A stretch of DNA of 64,000 nucleotides from Geomonas azotofigens. Its GTDB lineage: Bacteria; Desulfobacterota; Desulfuromonadia; Geobacterales; Geobacteraceae. The translations under genes were made by a program, and so were the position numbers. Of the stretch, positions 50,666 through 59,967 are shown piece by piece. Numbering within the stretch: the stretch's first letter is position 1; every line of letters begins with the position of its first letter. Under the pieces are notes generated by a model that saw nothing but the letters and a program-made list of their open reading frames with translations, searched no databases and had not been told where the DNA came from. The DNA is taken from the NCBI RefSeq assembly GCF_018919395.1, contig NZ_JAHLME010000001.1:1094193-1158192 (forward strand). The letters are read 5' to 3'.

Positions 50666-51477
50666 ACGCCTTGCTCTTCAACAGCACCCTGGTCATCTAC
50701 GCGGTCGTCGCCGCCGTCTACCTGATCTACTTGCTCAAGCCAAAGGAATCCCTGGGTAAAACCGGCCTCTGGCTCACGCTCGCCGGCTTCCTCGTTCATT
50801 GCGGTTTCACTCTGAACCGCTTCCTCGAGGCGGGGCACACCCCGATCACCAACCTGCACGAATCGCTCTCCTTCTTCAGCCTCTCCGTGGTGGGGATCTT
50901 CCTGCTGCTGGAACGGCGCTACAAGATCAGCATCCTCGGCTCATTCATGATGCCGCTGGCGCTGTTGATCATGATCATCTCGGCCTCCTTCTCCACGGTG
51001 ATTCCGCCGCTGAACCCGGCTCTCAAGAGCAAGTGGCTCGCGGTCCACACCATCATGGCCTTCCTTGGTTATGCCGCCTTCGCCATTTCCTTCGGCGTCA
51101 GCATCATGTACCTGATCCAGTCGCACTTCTTGAAGACGCGCCGGCTGGGTTCCATGTTCCAGAAGCTCCCCTCGCTGGACATCCTGGACGACATCAGCTA
51201 CCGCTGCCTCACCTTCGGCTTCCCGCTGCTCACCTTCGCCATCATCTCCGGTGCCATCTGGGCCGAGACGGCGTGGGGCACCTACTGGAGCTGGGATCCC
51301 AAGGAGACCTGGTCGCTGATCACCTGGTTCATCTACGCCGCGTTGCTGCACGGCAGGCTCACCACCGGCTGGCGCGGCAGAAAGGCGGCCATGCTCTCGA
51401 TCTTCGGCTTCGTCATCATGCTCTTCACCTTCCTCGGCGTAAACCTGTTGCTGCCGGGGCTGCACAGCTATAAGTAA
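50662..51477 (+). CDS. Cytochrome c assembly protein, CcsA/HemX type
   Basis: A 271-residue polytopic membrane protein with eight hydrophobic segments. The haem-handling WWD-like motif is [19 protein letters not shown] (about residues 205-223), and conserved histidines lie in [17 protein letters not shown] and LHGR. Members either carry haem to cytochrome c synthase (CcsA) or, as HemX, lower glutamyl-tRNA reductase levels; the position immediately before hemA fits the HemX group in Geobacter. Both roles link haem to cytochrome formation. Confidence 0.88.
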   Translation: MNALLFNSTLVIYAVVAAVYLIYLLKPKESLGKTGLWLTLAGFLVHCGFTLNRFLEAGHTPITNLHESLSFFSLSVVGIFLLLERRYKISILGSFMMPLALLIMIISASFSTVIPPLNPALKSKWLAVHTIMAFLGYAAFAISFGVSIMYLIQSHFLKTRRLGSMFQKLPSLDILDDISYRCLTFGFPLLTFAIISGAIWAETAWGTYWSWDPKETWSLITWFIYAALLHGRLTTGWRGRKAAMLSIFGFVIMLFTFLGVNLLLPGLHSYK

Positions 51478-51509
51478 GAGGGATTACCCCAGAAGGGGCA
51501 GGGATTGTT

Positions 51510-52811
51510 ATGAACATTATTGTGGTCGGGCTTTCGCATAAAACTGCCGCAGTTGAAATACGGGAAAAAGTTGCATTCTCCCCCACCCAGATGGAGAAGC
51601 CTCTCAACGCCCTCGTGGCGCTCCCCGACATCACCGAGGCCGTGATCGTTTCCACCTGTAACCGCGTGGAGATCTACGCCACCACCCGCGACGTCGCCGG
51701 CGGCATGGCGCGCCTGAAGCGCTTCCTTGCCGACTACCACAACTTCCCGTTGGAGACGCTCGAGAAGCACCTGTACGGCTACCACGGCGAGGAGGCCACC
51801 CGTCACGTCTTCCGCGTCGCGTCGAGCCTCGATTCGATGGTGGTAGGTGAACCGCAGATCCTCGGGCAGATCAAGACCTCCTACGGCTACGCCGCCGAGT
51901 ACAAGAGCTCCGGTATCATCCTGAACCGCTTCCTGCACAAGGCCTTCTCCGTCGCCAAGAGGGTGAGGACCGAGACCAAGATTGCCTCCTCCGCTGTCTC
52001 CGTGGCCTTTGCCGCGGTGGAACTGGCCAAGAAGATCTTCGGCGAACTCTCCGACAAGACCGTCCTTCTCATCGGTGCCGGCGAGATGTGCGAACTGGCC
52101 GCCAAACACTTCATCAACGTCGGCGTGCGCGGCGTCATGGTCACCAACCGTACCTACGAGCGCGCCGAGAAGTTGGCCGAGGAGTTCGACGCCAAGCCGG
52201 TGCACTTCGAAGCCCTGATGGAGCACCTTCCCAAGGCGGACATCATCCTCTCCTCGACCGGTGCGCCCCACTTCATCATCCACGAAAAGGACATGGAGGA
52301 GGTGCTGCGTCGCCGCAAGCTGAAGCCGATGTTCTTCATCGACATCGCCGTGCCGCGCGACATCGACCCCAAGGTCAACGACGTGGAGAACTGTTATCTC
52401 TATACCGTCGACGACCTCAACGGTGTCGTGGCCACCAACCTGGAGCAGCGCAAAATCGAGGCGGCCAAGGCCGAGGCGATCGTCGAGCAGGAGATCGGGC
52501 AGTTCTTCAAGTGGCTTTCCTCGCTGGACGTGACCCCGACCATCGTGGCGCTCAGGAGCCACTTCGACGAGATCAGGAAAGCGGAACTGGCCAAGACTCT
52601 TTCCAACTGGAAGGATCTCCCTCCCGGCGCGGAGAAAAAGATGGACGCCCTGACCAACGCCATCATGAACAAGCTGCTGCATCATCCTACCAGCCTCCTG
52701 AAGAGGACCGACCAGGGGAGCCGCAACGACCTTTACGTCGACGCCCTGCGCCACCTCTTCGACCTGGAGACGGGCGAGCAGCAGGAAGGCATGATGGAGC
52801 TGGAAGACTGA
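51510..52811 (+). CDS. hemA: Glutamyl-tRNA reductase
   Basis: A 433-residue enzyme. The catalytic cysteine is in [13 protein letters not shown] (about residue 50), with [14 protein letters not shown] before it and [20 protein letters not shown] and the NADPH fold [16 protein letters not shown] after. It reduces Glu-tRNA to glutamate semialdehyde, the entry of the C5 pathway. GGGCAGGGA precedes the ATG. Next gene hemC follows by 37 bases. No hemL is present in the window. Confidence 0.97.
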   Translation: MNIIVVGLSHKTAAVEIREKVAFSPTQMEKPLNALVALPDITEAVIVSTCNRVEIYATTRDVAGGMARLKRFLADYHNFPLETLEKHLYGYHGEEATRHVFRVASSLDSMVVGEPQILGQIKTSYGYAAEYKSSGIILNRFLHKAFSVAKRVRTETKIASSAVSVAFAAVELAKKIFGELSDKTVLLIGAGEMCELAAKHFINVGVRGVMVTNRTYERAEKLAEEFDAKPVHFEALMEHLPKADIILSSTGAPHFIIHEKDMEEVLRRRKLKPMFFIDIAVPRDIDPKVNDVENCYLYTVDDLNGVVATNLEQRKIEAAKAEAIVEQEIGQFFKWLSSLDVTPTIVALRSHFDEIRKAELAKTLSNWKDLPPGAEKKMDALTNAIMNKLLHHPTSLLKRTDQGSRNDLYVDALRHLFDLETGEQQEGMMELED

Positions 52812-52848
52812 TTACTTTAAGGAAGATCAACAGATAAAGGAGAAGTGC

Positions 52849-53805
52849 ATGGCGCTGAAAGAGCTGAGAATAGGAACCCGCGCGAGCCAGCTCGCACTCT
52901 GGCAGGCAAACTGGGTCAAGTCCGAGCTGGAAAAACGCTACCCCGACATGACCGTCACCCTCAAGAAGATCAAGACCATCGGTGACAAGATCCTCGACGT
53001 GCCGCTGGCGCAGGTCGGTGGCAAGGGGCTCTTCGTCAAGGAGATCGAGGAAGCGATGCTGCGCGGCGAGATCGACATCGCGGTGCACAGCATGAAGGAC
53101 GTGCCGACCGAGTTCCCGGAAGGGCTGGGCCTTTACTGCATCACCGAGCGCGAAGACCCCCGCGACGCCGTCATCTCCCGCAACGTCAAGTTCCTCGACC
53201 TGCCGCAGGGCGCCCGCATCGGCACCTCGGCGCTTCGCCGCCAGGCGCAGCTGCTGAAAGTCCGCCCCGACCTGGAAATGGTCATCATCCGCGGCAACGT
53301 GCAGACCCGCATGGACAAGCTGGAGACCGAGGGGCTCGACGCCGTCATCCTGGCTGCCGCCGGTCTGAACCGTCTCGGCTTCGCCGACCAGATCACCGAG
53401 CTCCTGCCGACCGACCTTTCCCTGCCGGCCATCGGCCAGGGGGCGCTGGGCATCGAGTGCAACCTCTCCAACGAGGATGTGAAGGACGCCATCTCCTTCT
53501 TCAACCACCCGGACACCAGCCGCGCCGTGCGTGCCGAGCGTGCTCTTCTGTGGCGCTGCGAGGGGGGCTGCCAGGTTCCCATCGCCGCCTACGGCGAAGT
53601 GACCGGCGACGAGCTGAAGCTGACCGGTTTCATCGCGTCGGTGGACGGCAAGGTCTCCGTGAAGGGTGTGGTTAGCGGTCCGGCCGACGACTGCGAGAAG
53701 CTGGGCGTGAAGCTTGCCGAGCAGCTCCTCTCCGAGGGCGGCCACGCCATCCTCGCCGAGGTGTACCAGCGTGAAGTCTCCCGGGAGAAGGAAATCCCGG
53801 TATAA
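52849..53805 (+). CDS. hemC: Porphobilinogen deaminase (hydroxymethylbilane synthase)
   Basis: A 318-residue enzyme: RIGTRASQLALWQANWVKSE opens it, VGGKGLFVKEIE and HSMKDVPTE are the substrate loops, and the dipyrromethane cofactor cysteine lies in RCEGGCQVPIAAYG (about residue 244). It joins four porphobilinogens. GGAG upstream. A 108-bp inverted repeat separates it from the next gene of the pathway. Confidence 0.97.
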   Translation: MALKELRIGTRASQLALWQANWVKSELEKRYPDMTVTLKKIKTIGDKILDVPLAQVGGKGLFVKEIEEAMLRGEIDIAVHSMKDVPTEFPEGLGLYCITEREDPRDAVISRNVKFLDLPQGARIGTSALRRQAQLLKVRPDLEMVIIRGNVQTRMDKLETEGLDAVILAAAGLNRLGFADQITELLPTDLSLPAIGQGALGIECNLSNEDVKDAISFFNHPDTSRAVRAERALLWRCEGGCQVPIAAYGEVTGDELKLTGFIASVDGKVSVKGVVSGPADDCEKLGVKLAEQLLSEGGHAILAEVYQREVSREKEIPV

Positions 53806-53812
53806 ACCCCAA

Positions 53813-53920
53813 AACCAATAGCCACGGAGGCACGGAGAAGATCTGAGAAAAGCAAAAGACTTTGGGGGCACCCCGCTTTTGCCTTTCTCCGTGTCCTCCG
53901 TGTCTCCGTGGCCAACGGTT
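53813..53920. repeat. Long intergenic inverted repeat, GCCACGGAG family
   Basis: Ends AACCAATAGCCACGGAGGCA and the matching TGTCTCCGTGGCCAACGGTT with a GCACGGAGAA/TTCTCCGTGTCC inner pair. Same family as 38384-38590 and 57793-57903. It lies inside the hem operon between hemC and cobA/hemD. Confidence 0.8.
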
Positions 53921-53999
53921 CTGACTTTCTTTTAAAGGCTAACGGTTCTACCTTAGCCTTTTGCCTTTTGCGCACATCACTCTCTTTTCCTGGTGCGAG

Positions 54000-55550
54000 A
54001 TGACTGCTGAAACGACAAAGAAAGGGTATGTCTACCTGATCGGCGCAGGCCCCGGCGATCCCGGGCTGATCACCGTCAAGGGACGCGACTGCCTGGCCAG
54101 GGCGCAGGTGGTGATGTACGACTACCTCGCCAACGAGGAACTGCTGCGGCTCGCTCCCAAGGGGGCCGAACTGATCTACGCCGGCAAGGTCGGCGGCGAG
54201 CATAACCGCGAACAGAGCCAGATCAACGAACTGCTGGTGCAAAAGGCGCTCTCCGGCAAGGTGGTGGCGCGGCTCAAGGGGGGGGACTCCTTCATCTTCG
54301 GCCGTGGCGGCGAAGAATGCGAGGCGCTGGTCGCGGAGGGGATTCCCTTCGAGATCGTTCCGGGCATCACCGCGGCGGTCGGCGCCACCAGTTACGCGGG
54401 GATCCCGCTCACCCACCGCGGCGTGACCACCTCGGTCGCCTTCGTGACCGGGCATGAGAAGAAGGGCAAGGCGTCCTCCGAGATCGACTGGGAGGGGCTG
54501 TCGCTGGGCAGCGGCACCGTGGTCTTCTACATGGGGGTCACCAACCTGCCGCACATTGCGCAAAGCCTCATGGAGCACGGTCGCGCGCCGGAAACCCCGG
54601 TGGCACTGATCCGCTGGGGCACCCGTCCGGAGCAGGAGGTGCTGGTCGGCACGCTGGCAGATATCGCGGACAAGGCCCGCGCCGCCGCTTTCAAGGCCCC
54701 GGCCATCACCGTGGTCGGTGAAGTGGTCAACCTTAGGGAGACGCTGCGCTGGTTCGACAACCGCCCGCTCTTCGGCCGCACCGTGCTCGTTACCCGCGGC
54801 GCCGACCAGGCCGGTGAATTCACCTCGATGCTGGAACAGCTCGGCGCCCGCGCCTACTGCTGCCCGACCATAGAGATCGCCGCGCCCGAGAGCTACGCCG
54901 CCCTGGACGAGGCGATCGACGCGCTGGACAGTTTCCACTGGATCGTCTTCACCTCGTACAACGCGGTTAAATACTTCTTCGCAAGGCTTGCCGAGCACGG
55001 CCTCGACAGCCGGGCCCTCGGGCGCTGCCACGTCTGCGCGGTCGGCCCCAAGACCGCCGCGGCGCTCGCCCCCTACGGCATCCGTCCCGACCTGATCCCC
55101 GCCGATTACAAGGCGGAGGGGGTGGTGGCCGCTTTCTCCGAGATGGACATGAACGGCAAGTGGATCCTCTTCCCGAAAGGGGATCGCGCCCGTGAGGTGA
55201 TCCCGGAAGAACTGGGCCGCCTGGGCGCGCAGGTGATCGCGCCGGTGACCTACGCCAACCATACCCCCTCGGCTATTCCGGATGAGGCGTTGTTGGCGCT
55301 CGAGGAGAAGAGGATCGACTGCGCCACCTTCACCTCCTCGTCCACGGTGCAGAACCTGGCCGGCATCCTCGGTGAAAACCGTTTCCTGCACCTGATGGAA
55401 GGGGTCACCATCGCCTCGATAGGACCGATCACCTCCAAGACCTGTCGCGACCTCGGTCTCGACGTGCACATCGAACCGGCCGAGTTCACCCTTGAGGCCC
55501 TGTCGCGGGAGATGATCAGCTTTTTCGGCGGCGCCGCCACACATAGTTAA
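54000..55550 (+). CDS. Fused uroporphyrinogen-III C-methyltransferase and uroporphyrinogen-III synthase
   Basis: A 516-residue fusion from the ATG at 54000. Residues about 8-250 are the CobA/SUMT domain: VYLIGAGPGDPGLITVKG, VVARLKGGDSFIFGRGGEE and GIPLTHRG. Residues about 260-510 are HemD: TVLVTRGADQAGEFTSMLEQ, HWIVFTSYNAVKYFF and ASIGPITSKTCRDLGL. The protein both makes uroporphyrinogen III and diverts part of it to precorrin-2 for sirohaem or cobalamin, matching the precorrin-2 dehydrogenase gene at the operon start. The ribosome site is weak. Called cobA-hemD in related genomes. Confidence 0.94.
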   Translation: MTAETTKKGYVYLIGAGPGDPGLITVKGRDCLARAQVVMYDYLANEELLRLAPKGAELIYAGKVGGEHNREQSQINELLVQKALSGKVVARLKGGDSFIFGRGGEECEALVAEGIPFEIVPGITAAVGATSYAGIPLTHRGVTTSVAFVTGHEKKGKASSEIDWEGLSLGSGTVVFYMGVTNLPHIAQSLMEHGRAPETPVALIRWGTRPEQEVLVGTLADIADKARAAAFKAPAITVVGEVVNLRETLRWFDNRPLFGRTVLVTRGADQAGEFTSMLEQLGARAYCCPTIEIAAPESYAALDEAIDALDSFHWIVFTSYNAVKYFFARLAEHGLDSRALGRCHVCAVGPKTAAALAPYGIRPDLIPADYKAEGVVAAFSEMDMNGKWILFPKGDRAREVIPEELGRLGAQVIAPVTYANHTPSAIPDEALLALEEKRIDCATFTSSSTVQNLAGILGENRFLHLMEGVTIASIGPITSKTCRDLGLDVHIEPAEFTLEALSREMISFFGGAATHS

Positions 55551-55568
55551 CCCCCGCCCGCTCGTCCT

Positions 55569-55613
55569 GCTTCCCCTCCCCCGGAGGGGGAGGGCTAGGG
55601 AGGGGGAAGGTTT
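55569..55613. repeat. CCCCTCCC-type palindromic element between cobA/hemD and hemB
   Basis: CTTCCCCTCCCCCGGAGGGG and GGAGGGCTAGGGAGGGGGAA make a C/G-rich palindrome. A related element follows hemB at 56739-56790, so hemB is flanked by two. Confidence 0.7.
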
Positions 55614-55648
55614 AGAGTCTATCCACTGCAAGCAAAAGGAGAAATGGT

Positions 55649-56668
55649 ATGTTCTACCCGGTGTACAGAGCGAGACGAATTCGGGGCAAGGAAGTCTTCA
55701 GGAATATGGTCCGTGAGACCGCGATCTCGGCAAACGACCTGATCTACCCGATGTTTTCCGCCTTCGGCAAGGGGATCAAGAAAGAGATCTCGTCCATGCC
55801 GGGCATCTACCAGCAGTCCATCGAGAACATCGTCGAGGAGGCCCAGGAAGCGTACGAGCTGGGTGTCCCGGCCGTCATCCTGTTCGGCATTCCGGAACAG
55901 AAGGACGCGATGGGTAGCGACGCCTACTCCGAGAGCGGCATCATCCAGGAGACCATCCGCGCCATCAAGAAGGAAGTGCCCAAGCTGGCCGTCATCACCG
56001 ACGTCTGCATGTGCGAGTACACCGACCACGGCCACTGCGGCGTGATCAAAAACGGCGACGTGGACAACGACGAGACCCTGGAACTCTTGGCTCGCGAGGC
56101 CCTTTCCCACGCCCGGGCAGGCGCCGACATGGTTGCCCCCTCCGACATGATGGACGGCCGCGTGGCCGCCATCCGCGAGGCGCTGGACAACAACGGCTAC
56201 AACCATATCCCGCTGATGAGCTACGCGGTGAAGTACGCCTCCGGCTACTACGGCCCGTTCCGTGAGGCCGCCGAGTCCACCCCGCAGTTCGGCGACCGTC
56301 GCTCCTACCAGATGGATCCGGGCAACAGGCTCGAGGCGATCCGCGAGGCGAGGATGGACGTCGAGGAAGGCGCCGACATCCTGATGGTCAAGCCGGGCCT
56401 GCCGTATCTCGACATCGTGCGCGAGGTTAGAAACGAGTTCAACCTCCCCACCGCCGTGTACAACGTCTCCGGCGAGTACAGCATGGTGAAGGCCGCCGCC
56501 AAGATGGGGTGGATCGACGAAGACCGCGTCATCATGGAAACCATGATGTCCTTCAAACGCGCCGGCGCCGACCTGATCCTGACCTACCACTCCAAGGAAG
56601 TTGCCAAGCTGCTGAGGAAAGGGTATGAGGCGGAGCTGAACGGCCGCTGCGGCTGCGGCTGCAGGTAA
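55649..56668 (+). CDS. hemB: Delta-aminolevulinic acid dehydratase (porphobilinogen synthase)
   Basis: A 339-residue enzyme. The zinc site [12 protein letters not shown] has three cysteines, so it is of the zinc-dependent type. Schiff-base lysines are in [11 protein letters not shown] and LMVKPGLP, and [14 protein letters not shown] is the family signature. It condenses two aminolevulinates. AGGAGA precedes the ATG. The C-terminus is a Cys/Gly-rich tail, [10 protein letters not shown] good terminator follows. In pathway order it comes before hemC but here is last. Confidence 0.97.
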   Translation: MFYPVYRARRIRGKEVFRNMVRETAISANDLIYPMFSAFGKGIKKEISSMPGIYQQSIENIVEEAQEAYELGVPAVILFGIPEQKDAMGSDAYSESGIIQETIRAIKKEVPKLAVITDVCMCEYTDHGHCGVIKNGDVDNDETLELLAREALSHARAGADMVAPSDMMDGRVAAIREALDNNGYNHIPLMSYAVKYASGYYGPFREAAESTPQFGDRRSYQMDPGNRLEAIREARMDVEEGADILMVKPGLPYLDIVREVRNEFNLPTAVYNVSGEYSMVKAAAKMGWIDEDRVIMETMMSFKRAGADLILTYHSKEVAKLLRKGYEAELNGRCGCGCR

Positions 56669-56691
56669 CCGGCTGCACCGATACAAGAGAA

Positions 56692-56725
56692 AAGCCCCTG
56701 TCGACTCCGTCGGCAGGGGCTTTTT
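56692..56725 (+). terminator. Terminator after hemB
   Basis: Stem AAGCCCCTG(TCGAC)/(GTCGG)CAGGGGCTT followed by TTTT, 23 bases after the hemB stop. Confidence 0.9.
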
Positions 56726-56738
56726 ATATTGTTGGTCA

Positions 56739-56790
56739 GGTTCACGTTCCGCCTCCCCTTGCGGGAGGGGGCTAGGTGGGGGAGGGGGCC
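56739..56790. repeat. CCCCTTGCGGGAGGGG-type palindromic element
   Basis: CGCCTCCCCTTGCGGGAGGG followed by GGCTAGGTGGGGGAGGGGG; same C/G-rich family as 55569-55613, in the interval between hemB and the convergent MreB-like gene. Confidence 0.65.
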
Positions 56791-56848
56791 ATCATCCTCT
56801 GCGGAGGGAGGCAAGCAAGGGGTCAGGATTTTGTATGGCGGACCTTCA

Positions 56849-57715
56849 CTATCTCCACCGGTTCAGCATCACCACGACCGGGAGGATGGCGCGCGCCCCT
56901 TCGACCACGGCGCTACGCGGGTTGGACGCGGTGAAGACGTTGATGCCGGTACGCTCCTCCAGCAGGTGCCGCAGTCCCGGTATCAACGCGCCGCCGCCGG
57001 TGAGACAGATGCCACTGTAGATGATGTCGCACCCGATGTCGTTGGGCAGGTCCCTGAGGAAGGAATCGATGCCGTCGGCGATCTCTTCGAGGACCGGGAG
57101 CAGCGCTGCTACCGTTGTTCCCGCGGCTGGCTCGGAATGTCGGCTGGTGCCGCAATCACGCAGCAGCAGGTCCGCCTCCTCCTCGAGCAGCACCGTCTGT
57201 TGTACGGCTTTGACCGCCGTCATGATGGCGTGCCGCATGCGGCAACAGCCGCCCCTGAGGGCGTAGCTGGCGATGACTTTTCCGGAGCGGAAAACGGCGC
57301 AATCGGTGACGCCGTCGCCGACATCCACCACCATCTGGGCGTAAGGGGAAGAAACGTCGAGGTTGGCGCCGACGGCAGCAGCAAGCGGTTCCGGGATGAT
57401 GGATACCGCGGCGGCCCCCGCCTTCATGATGGCATCGGTCAGCAACTGCCGCTCGCTGTCACTGGCGTCGCTGGGGGCGCAGCCGAGGATGCTTGGCTTC
57501 ACCATGCCGAAGACCCGGCGCCGTTCGAGCACCGGTTGAAGGATCCGGAAGGCAGCCTCCGGGTCGACGATGACGCCGTCGTGCAGCGCTTTGCGAGATC
57601 CGATCCGGGAAGGAACTTCAACCATCCCGCAGTTCCCGGTGGCAATGCGAGTGGTTGCAGTCCCGACATCGAGTGCGACGTGCTGTCGCCACTGGTCCAT
57701 GTTGAATAGAGTCAT
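56849..57715 (-). CDS. MreB-like actin-fold ATPase (divergent)
   Basis: A 288-residue protein with the actin-fold phosphate and adenosine motifs ALDVGTATTRIA, VVDVGDGVTDCAVF and CLTGGGALIPGL in MreB order, and IIPEPLAAAVGANL between them. It is shorter than MreB (about 345), lacks the membrane-binding start, and has changed residues in the second loop (DGVT for GGGT). It stands alone, without mreC/mreD. It may be a divergent cell-shape or division ATPase or a chaperone-type relative; function unknown. Start taken at the ATG at 57715 with AGGG just upstream. Confidence 0.75.
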   Translation of the reverse strand: MTLFNMDQWRQHVALDVGTATTRIATGNCGMVEVPSRIGSRKALHDGVIVDPEAAFRILQPVLERRRVFGMVKPSILGCAPSDASDSERQLLTDAIMKAGAAAVSIIPEPLAAAVGANLDVSSPYAQMVVDVGDGVTDCAVFRSGKVIASYALRGGCCRMRHAIMTAVKAVQQTVLLEEEADLLLRDCGTSRHSEPAAGTTVAALLPVLEEIADGIDSFLRDLPNDIGCDIIYSGICLTGGGALIPGLRHLLEERTGINVFTASNPRSAVVEGARAILPVVVMLNRWR

Positions 57716-57792
57716 GACCCTGCCCCGACAAGTTGCTGTTCTTGCAGGAGCCGAGCATAGCCCAAGGGAGAATCAGGGTCAAACAAAAGCGT

Positions 57793-57903
57793 TATCAAAG
57801 AGGTCACGGAGGTCCACAGATGTCACAGAGAAAGAACGCTGGGGATTTCTCTGTGCCCGCCTTGGTTTTGCCTCTGTGTCCTCTCTGTGATCCGCCTTTG
57901 AGC
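57793..57903. repeat. Long intergenic inverted repeat, GTCACGGAG/CACAGAG family
   Basis: Left ATCAAAGAGGTCACGGAGGT...CACAGAGAAAG and right TCTCTGTG...CTCTCTGTGATCCGCCTTTG. A more divergent member of the family at 38384-38590 and 53813-53920. It ends nine bases before the cupin gene stop. Confidence 0.7.
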
Positions 57904-57911
57904 CTACTGCT

Positions 57912-58244
57912 TCATGCCCTGATCATCACCAGGAGCATCTTGAAACGTTTAACGGCGCGCAGGGAGTGGGGCTTGTTGGCGGGCATGATTATGATCTCCC
58001 CCGCCGACACGGTATGCGCCGTTCCTTCGATATTGATTTCCGCCTCGCCGTCCAGCACCTGCACGAAGGCATCGTAGGGAGCGGTGTGCTCGCTCAGCCC
58101 CTCACCCGCGTCAAAGGCGAAGGCAGTAATGGTCCCCACCGGCTTGTCTATGACCGTCCTGCTAACCACCGCGCCGTCCTGGTAGCCCGCCAGGTTTGCC
58201 AGATTCAGTGCCTCGCCCAGAGCAACACCCTTTTTCTCTGCCAT
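57912..58244 (-). CDS. Cupin-domain protein
   Basis: A 110-residue single-cupin protein from the ATG at 58244 (GGAGA upstream); the longer frame to 59057 is the antisense of another gene and is not used. The fold runs GTITAFAFDAGEGLSEHTAP to GEAEINIEGTAHTVSAGEII and MPANKPHSLRAVKRFKMLLV. One His in EHTA and one in KPHS are left of the usual metal set, with Glu or Asp possibly completing it. Such small cupins bind a ligand or metal; no reaction is clear. It is divergent from the RNase Z-like gene. Confidence 0.88.
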   Translation of the reverse strand: MAEKKGVALGEALNLANLAGYQDGAVVSRTVIDKPVGTITAFAFDAGEGLSEHTAPYDAFVQVLDGEAEINIEGTAHTVSAGEIIIMPANKPHSLRAVKRFKMLLVMIRA

Positions 58245-58355
58245 GTCCTTCTCCTTGTCATGTGAGTTCGTCGGATTGTCTTCTTGATAGGAACTGTAAC
58301 CCGTGCAGAGAGTGTTGCAATTGATGCAAGTCAATCTAATGGTAAAATTCTGCGC

Positions 58356-59435
58356 ATGCCCAAACCTTTCCGCTACCTCGAACCAACCTTCTTCGCAGGA
58401 CTGTTCGACGACCCGCTGCTGCTGGTCCGGGTCCGTCCGACCGGCCGCGCGCTCCTTTTCGATTGCGGCAAGATGCATCACCTCGCCAAGAGGGTCTACA
58501 CATCCATCGACGCCATCTTCATCAGCCACGCCCACATGGACCACTTCATGGGGATGGACAGCGTGATCCGCCACAGCCACGCTTCGCCGCGCACCATCGA
58601 CGTGTTCGGTCCGCCGGGGCTCTCCGAGCGCATGGCGAGCAAGTTCGCCTGCTACGACTGGAACCTCGCCGATACCTTCTGGGGGAACTTCAGGGTCAAC
58701 GAAATCTGGGCCAACGGGCGGGTGGCGAGCATGCTCTACAGCGGACCGGAAGCCTTCGCCGCCAGTTGCGAGGGGGAGCGCAACGGCGTCCTCTACGGCA
58801 ACCGGCACCTGACCGTGAGCGGGACCCACTGTGAGCATCACATTCCGGTCATGGCCTATCGCGTGGACGAGGGGGAGGCATTCGTGCTCGATGACGAGCG
58901 CATGGCGGCGGAAGGGGTCAAGAAGGGGGAGTGGCTCAAGGAGATGGAGAAACTGTTCCATGACGGTGTGATGGAGGGGAGCCCGGTCAGGTATCCGTAC
59001 GACAGCGGCGGGAGTATAGAAGAGAAGGTGGCACCGGATGCAGCTGAGTTGTACCAACGTATCAGGAAGTTCGAAGAGCCGGCGAGCATCGGTTACGTGA
59101 CCGATATCGGGTACTCAGAGGAGAACGTGACCAAGCTTTCGGGACTGGTGCAAGGGGTGACGCTGTTGGTATGCGAGTGCGCTTTCCTTGCCTCCGAGAG
59201 CAAGAAGGCGGGGTTGTCACGCCATCTTTGCACCACGCAGTTCAACCAGTTGTTGGACCGTTTGCGGCCCCGGTATGTGTTGCCGATGCACTTCTCCAAG
59301 ACCTACCAGAGGGGGAGCGAGCCCTTGTACCGGGAGATCGAGCCCCCGCCCGGTGTCACCGTCTTGAAAATCCCCGACCGTCTCACTCCGCGTCCCCTCA
59401 TGGAGAGCGAAGTGCCGCGGCCAGTCGAGATATAA
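58356..59435 (+). CDS. MBL-fold hydrolase, ribonuclease Z-like
   Basis: A 359-residue metallo-beta-lactamase-fold protein; start at the ATG at 58356 (MPKPFRYLEPTFFAGLFDDP), without a clear ribosome site. The metal motif is ISHAHMDHFMG, then GTHCEHHIPVMAYRV, YVTDIGYSEENV (with the Asp), and PMHFSKTYQR. This arrangement resembles tRNA 3'-endonuclease RNase Z, but the flexible arm is not visible, and the enzyme may act on another ester. No neighbour points to a pathway. Divergent from the cupin gene by about 110 bases. Confidence 0.82.
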   Translation: MPKPFRYLEPTFFAGLFDDPLLLVRVRPTGRALLFDCGKMHHLAKRVYTSIDAIFISHAHMDHFMGMDSVIRHSHASPRTIDVFGPPGLSERMASKFACYDWNLADTFWGNFRVNEIWANGRVASMLYSGPEAFAASCEGERNGVLYGNRHLTVSGTHCEHHIPVMAYRVDEGEAFVLDDERMAAEGVKKGEWLKEMEKLFHDGVMEGSPVRYPYDSGGSIEEKVAPDAAELYQRIRKFEEPASIGYVTDIGYSEENVTKLSGLVQGVTLLVCECAFLASESKKAGLSRHLCTTQFNQLLDRLRPRYVLPMHFSKTYQRGSEPLYREIEPPPGVTVLKIPDRLTPRPLMESEVPRPVEI

Positions 59436-59444
59436 CCCCGAAAA

Positions 59445-59553
59445 GCTTTAACGCAAAGTAGCAGAGGCGCAAAGGCGCGAAGTTCTTATATGGATAACAT
59501 CTCTTTGTGCTTTTAACTTTGCGGCGTCGCGCCTTGGCGTCTTGCGTTGAGGC
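59445..59553. repeat. Long intergenic inverted repeat, TTTAACGCAAAG family
   Basis: GCTTTAACGCAAAGTAGCAG and CGTCGCGCCTTGGCGTCTTG-CGTTGAGGC at the ends; second copy of the element at 31493-31601, here nine bases after the RNase Z-like stop. Confidence 0.75.
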
Positions 59554-59601
59554 CTTTTTCTTGTCTTGAATCTCGCTCAGCTTTTCTGCTACAAAGGCAG
59601 C

Positions 59602-59967
59602 ATGAAAAAGAGCAACTCCAACAGCGATGCCCCGGTAGTCTACTCTTCCGAATTCGGCCGCATGTGCCCCGGTTGCGGCAAGCCCGCCAACTCCTGCGTC
59701 TGCAAGAAGTCGGCAGCGCCCGCTGGCGACGGCGTGGTGCGCCTGAGGCGCGAAACGAAAGGGCGCGGCGGCAAGACGGTCATCGTCATCACCGGCCTCC
59801 CTCTCGACGCGGCGGCCCTCACCGCTTTGGCGGGCGACCTGAAGAAGCGCTGCGGCTGCGGCGGAACCGCCAAGGACGGCGTCATCGAGATCCAGGGGGA
59901 CCATGCCGAGGTGCTGCTCGCTGAACTCGCCAAGCGCGGCTATAAGGCCAAACGCGCGGGAGGCTGA
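59602..59967 (+). CDS. yciH: SUI1/YciH family translation initiation factor homologue
   Basis: A 121-residue protein from the ATG at 59602. A Cys-rich start (CPGCGKPANSCVCKK, two CxxC-like pairs) may bind zinc. The SUI1 domain is canonical: TKGRGGKTVIVITGLPLDAA, LKKRCGCGGTAKDGVIEIQG and YKAKRAGG. It resembles eIF1 and may influence start-codon choice. The last 28 bases overlap the end of the convergent S4-domain gene, a tight arrangement for two RNA-binding proteins. Confidence 0.92.
   Translation: MKKSNSNSDAPVVYSSEFGRMCPGCGKPANSCVCKKSAAPAGDGVVRLRRETKGRGGKTVIVITGLPLDAAALTALAGDLKKRCGCGGTAKDGVIEIQGDHAEVLLAELAKRGYKAKRAGG

Noticed and set aside
53589..55631. 680-residue minus-strand frame
   Set aside because: Antisense of hemC end and cobA/hemD, which have full family motifs on the plus strand.
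57912..59057. 381-residue minus-strand frame ending in the cupin
   Set aside because: Only the last 110 residues are the cupin; the rest is antisense of the RNase Z-like gene. The ATG at 58244 has a ribosome site.
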